Assembly (NCBI GenBank): GCA_043777755.1
Contig: JAYWHK010000274.1
Location: forward strand, 1 to 19,501
DNA length: 19,501 nt
Source of the DNA: CANHEE01 sp043777755
GTDB lineage: Bacteria > Bacteroidota > Bacteroidia > Chitinophagales > Saprospiraceae
Direction of reading: 5' to 3'
The notes below the pieces were generated by a model. It made no database searches and was not told the DNA's origin. It saw only the letters and a program-made list of their open reading frames with translations. Each line of letters begins with the position of its first letter. Position 1 is the first letter of the stretch. Made by a program: the position numbers and the translations under genes. Shown piece after piece: positions 16,529-19,501 of this stretch.

Positions 16529-18409
16529 ATGTTTCAATTGAATAATAATCGTAAAGCATTTTTTATTTTTAACTTTTTATTTCTTAATTTTTTCTCATTT
16601 TCACTCAACGCACAAGTATGTTGCCCTACAACGAATAGAGAAGTCATAGGTGATTTGGAAAGCACTTTGTTTTCGGCTTCCTTTCCATTTCCCAATAGTA
16701 TTTTATCGCCTGTAAATAATGCCCAGAATTTTAACAGCGCAATTGGCGAAAACTATCAAGGATGGAATATTACTAGCACAACTTTCTTTGATTTTGACGT
16801 TATTGAAGATGCTTCTCGCAGCAAAGATGGTAATAAATTTATCTATATTGGCTACCCAAATGGAGTTGGCTCAAATAACTATTGTTTGTCTAATAATAGT
16901 TACAATATATCGGGTATCCAAAATGCCTGTACCCCGAGTAATACGACCAAACAACTCCTTCCTGGACATACTTATAGAATTGCTTTTGATTGGATTGCTT
17001 TTGATAAAAGCAATCCCGATGGTACAATAGCAACCACAACACCTCACGCAGAATATTGGTATGCTCCATCTGCATCGCTTATCAATATCCCCATTTTTGA
17101 TGTAAATGGAAACGTTATACCGCCAAATGCTGGTAAAGCATGGAATACAATTGATGCTACAACATGGCAAAGAGCTTACGGAAGTTTTACAGTGCCAGAT
17201 ACTGCACCACAAGGCAATGACCTAATCAAACTTTACTTTTCTCACTTAAATAGTGATAACTCGGGTATGTTGATTGACAATATGGAAGTCGTAGAAGTTG
17301 GTATGACAGACGCAGGACTTGCAGCAATCTCTTGTGATAATAACAATACACCTAACGATAATACTGATGATTTATTGAAATTTTACCTTAATCCGACTGG
17401 AAGTGTTGGTAAATATTTAGGTACAAAATACAACGTAACCGCTGGTTTTGATTACACTATAACACCAACAGAAGCATTTTATGGTGTTTATACTCTTTTT
17501 ACACTTTCAAAAAATAACAGTGCATCATCTGGAAATGTAACAATCACTTTGACAGATAAAACGAATACTGACTGTACAATTTCAACGATTGTACCAGAAC
17601 CTAAGTGTATTTCTTGCAATAGTGCCAATCAATTTCAATATACCCTACAAGCAGGCACTTGTAATCAAAATAAGTCAAATAATGATGCCAAAATATTGTT
17701 TGATACTATTGTAAATTTAGATAAAGTTGGTGTGAGCGAAGGGACAACCTACATGGGAACAACTTACGCAGCAACACCATCAATGGTAAGTAGTGGTAAA
17801 GTTTTTTTTAATAATTTAAAACACAATACCAGCTATACCTTCCGTTTCTTTGACCAGCAAGATTTGTGTTATAGAGATACAACACTAAAAACAATGGACA
17901 AAGTCTGCTGTACCTTAGCCATCGTTTTGGGAGCAATTACGCAGCCTACTTGCCCTAATAATGACGGAGCAATAGCTTTAATTTTGTCAGGAAATAGCAA
18001 CGCTACAACATTTCAGTGGAGTAACAATGCTACAAGTAAAGATATTGCTAATCTCAACGCAGGTACTTATACAGTAGATGCCTTTGACAACGGTTGTACA
18101 GCAGGTGCAACGTTTGATTTGCAAGTGCAAAGCATCAATACTGTTATTAATTTTTGTCAAGGAGAAACTTTTAATTTATTTGTTACAGACCCAAGCATTA
18201 GCAACATTCAATGGCTCAAAGATGGTGTTCCTCTAAGTGGTGAAAATGGATTACTTTATGTTGCATCACAAGCAGGAGTATATACCTACACTTCTAATGG
18301 CATTGGTGGATGTAGTGTAGGACAATGCTGCCCCATTCAACTAAAATTAAAAGCAGATTGCTGTAAACCAGTAATTTGCACCAGTGTAAAAATAACAAGA
18401 AAAAATTAA
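16529..18409 (+). CDS. Secreted Cys-rich multidomain protein without a canonical T9SS tail
   Basis: This is a 626-residue protein. Residues 1-28 are a signal peptide (FFIFNFLFLNFFSF core, cleavage after LNA), leaving QVCCPTT. Residues about 36-255 look like a jelly-roll/carbohydrate-binding-type domain (DGNKFIYIGYPNG, HTYRIAFDWIAFD, GSFTVPD, GMLIDNMEVVEV). Residues 258-365 form a beta module beginning AAISCDNNNTPNDNTDDLL, with similar modules known beside surface domains in Bacteroidota. Residues 368-462 are unassigned beta-rich sequence. Residues 464-537 resemble a SprB-type repeat (TQPTCPNNDGAIAL, FQWSNNATSKDI, LNAGTYTV). Residues 538-615 are an Ig-like unit (ISNIQWLKDG, GVYTYTS, GQCCPI) akin to those at the N-terminus of the giant protein. 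The C-terminus, CCKPVICTSVKITRKN, is Cys-rich and basic and is not a type A sorting domain. It is followed 12 bp later by the LuxR-type regulator. Exact function unknown. Confidence 0.9.
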   Translation: MFQLNNNRKAFFIFNFLFLNFFSFSLNAQVCCPTTNREVIGDLESTLFSASFPFPNSILSPVNNAQNFNSAIGENYQGWNITSTTFFDFDVIEDASRSKDGNKFIYIGYPNGVGSNNYCLSNNSYNISGIQNACTPSNTTKQLLPGHTYRIAFDWIAFDKSNPDGTIATTTPHAEYWYAPSASLINIPIFDVNGNVIPPNAGKAWNTIDATTWQRAYGSFTVPDTAPQGNDLIKLYFSHLNSDNSGMLIDNMEVVEVGMTDAGLAAISCDNNNTPNDNTDDLLKFYLNPTGSVGKYLGTKYNVTAGFDYTITPTEAFYGVYTLFTLSKNNSASSGNVTITLTDKTNTDCTISTIVPEPKCISCNSANQFQYTLQAGTCNQNKSNNDAKILFDTIVNLDKVGVSEGTTYMGTTYAATPSMVSSGKVFFNNLKHNTSYTFRFFDQQDLCYRDTTLKTMDKVCCTLAIVLGAITQPTCPNNDGAIALILSGNSNATTFQWSNNATSKDIANLNAGTYTVDAFDNGCTAGATFDLQVQSINTVINFCQGETFNLFVTDPSISNIQWLKDGVPLSGENGLLYVASQAGVYTYTSNGIGGCSVGQCCPIQLKLKADCCKPVICTSVKITRKN

Positions 18410-18421
18410 TTATAAAAAATT

Positions 18422-19090
18422 ATGAAGAATAAAATCTCAATCGCTGTTCTTGATAAAAGTGAAGTATTACTTTCATCATTTCAAAATTATTTTTCAAATC
18501 ATTCAAAAATATGCTTGACGCACACCTGTCGGCATAGTAATTATTTTCAAAAAGTGCTAAGTAAATCAGATGTACCTGACGTGCTTTTTAAGAACGTCAC
18601 AGGTATGAACCTTAAAGTTATTGATGCAGAACTGGCTCTTTTTAAATCTATTGCACCCAACATGAAAATTATTTTAGTTGGAAATGCCAATTCAGCCACA
18701 GCATCTAACGCTTTGATGTTGGACATTAACGGATTTATAGACATTAGTTCTAGGATTGAACATTTTGAATACTGTATCAATATGTTACAAAGTGGGAGCT
18801 TTGTTATTGGAAATAAAAATTTTAACAATATTGTTTTTATTGAAAAAGACATTGCAGGAAAAAAAGAAACGGTTATGCCTATAGATTTTTCTTCAAAAGA
18901 AAAGATGATTATTGCACTTTTAAATACTCCAAATACACACAAAGAAATTGCCGAAGGATTACACTTTCAATTTGATACGTACAATTATTATCTAAAAAAT
19001 ATTTATAAAAAATTGGGTGTAAAGAAACGTCATGCAGCAATTTCTTATATTGAAAATAATTTTGCTTTTGAAGAGGCAAATTTACTTTAA
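18422..19090 (+). CDS. Atypical (orphan) response regulator, LuxR/GerE-type HTH
   Basis: This is a 222-residue protein. Residues 1-125 follow the layout of a response-regulator receiver (KISIAVLDKSEVLLSSFQNYF; PDVLFKNVTG; MKIILVGNANS; MLQSGSFVI). The acidic pair normally after the first strand reads D-K, and the phospho-acceptor position in PDVLFKNV is Lys/Asn rather than Asp, so ordinary aspartate phosphorylation is unlikely. Residues about 152-215 are a LuxR/GerE helix-turn-helix: FSSKEKMIIALL, then THKEIAEGLHFQFDTYNYYL, then KNIYKKLGVKKRHAAI. It starts 12 bp after the Cys-rich secreted gene, so the two are very probably co-transcribed. It is likely a DNA-binding regulator of nearby surface genes, possibly controlled by protein-protein contact or abundance. 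No sensor kinase is present in the window. Confidence 0.88.
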   Translation: MKNKISIAVLDKSEVLLSSFQNYFSNHSKICLTHTCRHSNYFQKVLSKSDVPDVLFKNVTGMNLKVIDAELALFKSIAPNMKIILVGNANSATASNALMLDINGFIDISSRIEHFEYCINMLQSGSFVIGNKNFNNIVFIEKDIAGKKETVMPIDFSSKEKMIIALLNTPNTHKEIAEGLHFQFDTYNYYLKNIYKKLGVKKRHAAISYIENNFAFEEANLL

Positions 19091-19108
19091 TTAAGAATAC
19101 AAATACCA

Positions 19109-19501
19109 AATGAAAGAAAAGAGATTTGTTTTTGACCTCTTGCGTTTTGAAAGTAAGCTATCATTTTCAAGAACGAAGGTCTTCAAAACTAAAAATCAGT
19201 CGTCAATCTACAAATTCAACACCTTGCTATTGTGTAATCACAAGTCATTTGCTCTGAGTGATGTCTTCGACAACAAAAGTGAGGTGTCATTTTTGTTGTT
19301 TGGTAGGTTATAGCAGCAATACGACAAGTTGTTTTTTGAAAGTAATGTCTTCAACAGTGAAAGTGATTCGTCATGTTGGGAACTTGACACCTTGTTGCAA
19401 GGTAATAAGGTGTTGTTTTCTAAAAGTAAGACCTTCAAGAGAGAATGTAAGACATCGTTTTGATTGTTCGATACGTTACTCCGTCTCCAACAAGAACACA
19501 C
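19109..19501. repeat. Tandem array of 21-bp units in 84-bp higher-order units, running off right edge
   Basis: The DNA breaks into consecutive 21-bp units from about 19130 (weakly from 19109). For example, AAGTAATGTCTTCAACAGTG starts at 19340 and AAGTGATTCGTCATGTTGGG at 19361. Every fourth unit is most alike, giving an 84-bp period: the GTCTTC or CCTTC core recurs at 19179, 19263, 19347 and 19431. Four sub-unit types are recognisable (AAGTAATGTCTTC; AAGTGATTCGTC; ACTTGACACCTTG; TAATAAGGTGTTG). Because 21 is a multiple of three, each strand shows heptad protein patterns, but stops interrupt both. In the plus frame they are at 19311-19313 and 19461-19463; in the minus frame at 19240-19238, 19210-19208 and 19198-19196. 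It may be a decaying heptad-repeat gene or a non-coding minisatellite. Confidence 0.75.
19110..19313 (+). CDS. Doubtful small ORF inside the 21-bp repeat array
   Basis: This 67-codon frame starts with ATG 19 bp after the LuxR-type gene and lies almost wholly within the tandem array. Its residues fall in loose heptads (FESKLSF, SRTKVFK, ALSDVFD, NKSEVSF). Past the TAG stop, the same frame continues with the same pattern (FESNVFN, SESDSSC, SKSKTFK, RECKTSF) up to a second stop at 19461. No promoter or ribosome-binding signal is seen. The frame could be a fragment of a decayed repeat protein or only a by-product of the repeat period. An overlapping minus-strand frame is about equally plausible, so this call is weak. 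Confidence 0.2.
   Translation: MKEKRFVFDLLRFESKLSFSRTKVFKTKNQSSIYKFNTLLLCNHKSFALSDVFDNKSEVSFLLFGRL

Noticed and set aside
16719..17212. Overlapping frames of 61-113 codons on both strands within the Cys-rich secreted gene
   Set aside because: They lie in alternative frames of a gene with a clear signal peptide and modules, and show low-complexity, unconvincing composition.
18547..18942. Minus-strand frame of 131 codons
   Set aside because: It is antisense to the LuxR-type regulator, whose helix-turn-helix is recognisable. No domain is seen in the antisense product.
19238..19501. Minus-strand open frame of 87 codons reaching the right edge, with leucine-rich heptads (SLLKVLL, NKNDTSL)
   Set aside because: It lies wholly in the 21/84-bp array. 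It opens with a GTG only because the window ends there, and the same frame continues with the same pattern past three stops (19240-19238, 19210-19208, 19198-19196). It may be the 3' end of a repeat gene from the right, but this cannot be told apart from a repeat by-product.

Overview
The window looks like chromosomal DNA from a member of the Bacteroidota. It is AT-rich and has no clear Shine-Dalgarno sequences. Several starts are preceded by TAnnTTTG-type -7 promoter elements, and two complete secreted proteins end in type IX secretion (T9SS) type A sorting domains. The genus cannot be named from sequence alone. Nothing here looks like an rRNA, tRNA, insertion sequence, prophage or CRISPR array.

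Layout, left to right. At 1-213 (minus) lies the 5' end of a secreted protein that runs off the left edge, followed by an AT-rich divergent spacer (214-887). A 505-residue helical-repeat cytoplasmic protein (888-2405) comes next, then a terminator and a nested palindromic repeat (2446-2604). After it come a small exported DUF2141-like protein (2716-3159), an AraC-type regulator (3229-4023), and a secreted right-handed beta-helix protein with a T9SS tail (4078-6012). A paralogue of the first helical protein follows (6072-7586), then a 717-bp spacer with a strong terminator (7837-7881).

The centre is one giant gene (8304-16406, 2700 residues). It encodes a surface or secreted protein with a signal peptide, three Ig-like modules, four SdrD_B/Cna-B-like modules, about 22 tandem Ig/PKD-like repeats of roughly 72 residues, two HYR-like modules and a T9SS sorting domain. 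Its terminator (16463-16495) separates it from a 626-residue Cys-rich secreted protein (16529-18409). That protein shares an Ig-like module with the giant protein but has no canonical T9SS tail. Only 12 bp further on is an atypical LuxR-type regulator whose receiver domain has lost its acidic residues (18422-19090). The window ends in a tandem array of 21-bp units grouped in 84-bp higher-order units (about 19109 to the right edge), with decayed reading frames on both strands.

Working interpretation (inference): this is a surface-protein locus. The beta-helix protein, the giant repeat protein and the Cys-rich protein would be exported to the cell surface or medium. An AraC-type and an orphan LuxR-type regulator lie beside them, and two paralogous cytoplasmic helical proteins of unknown function are interleaved. 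The least explained elements are the right-end 21/84-bp array, the nested palindrome at 2470-2604, the C-terminal tail of the 16529 product and its likely partnership with the adjacent regulator.
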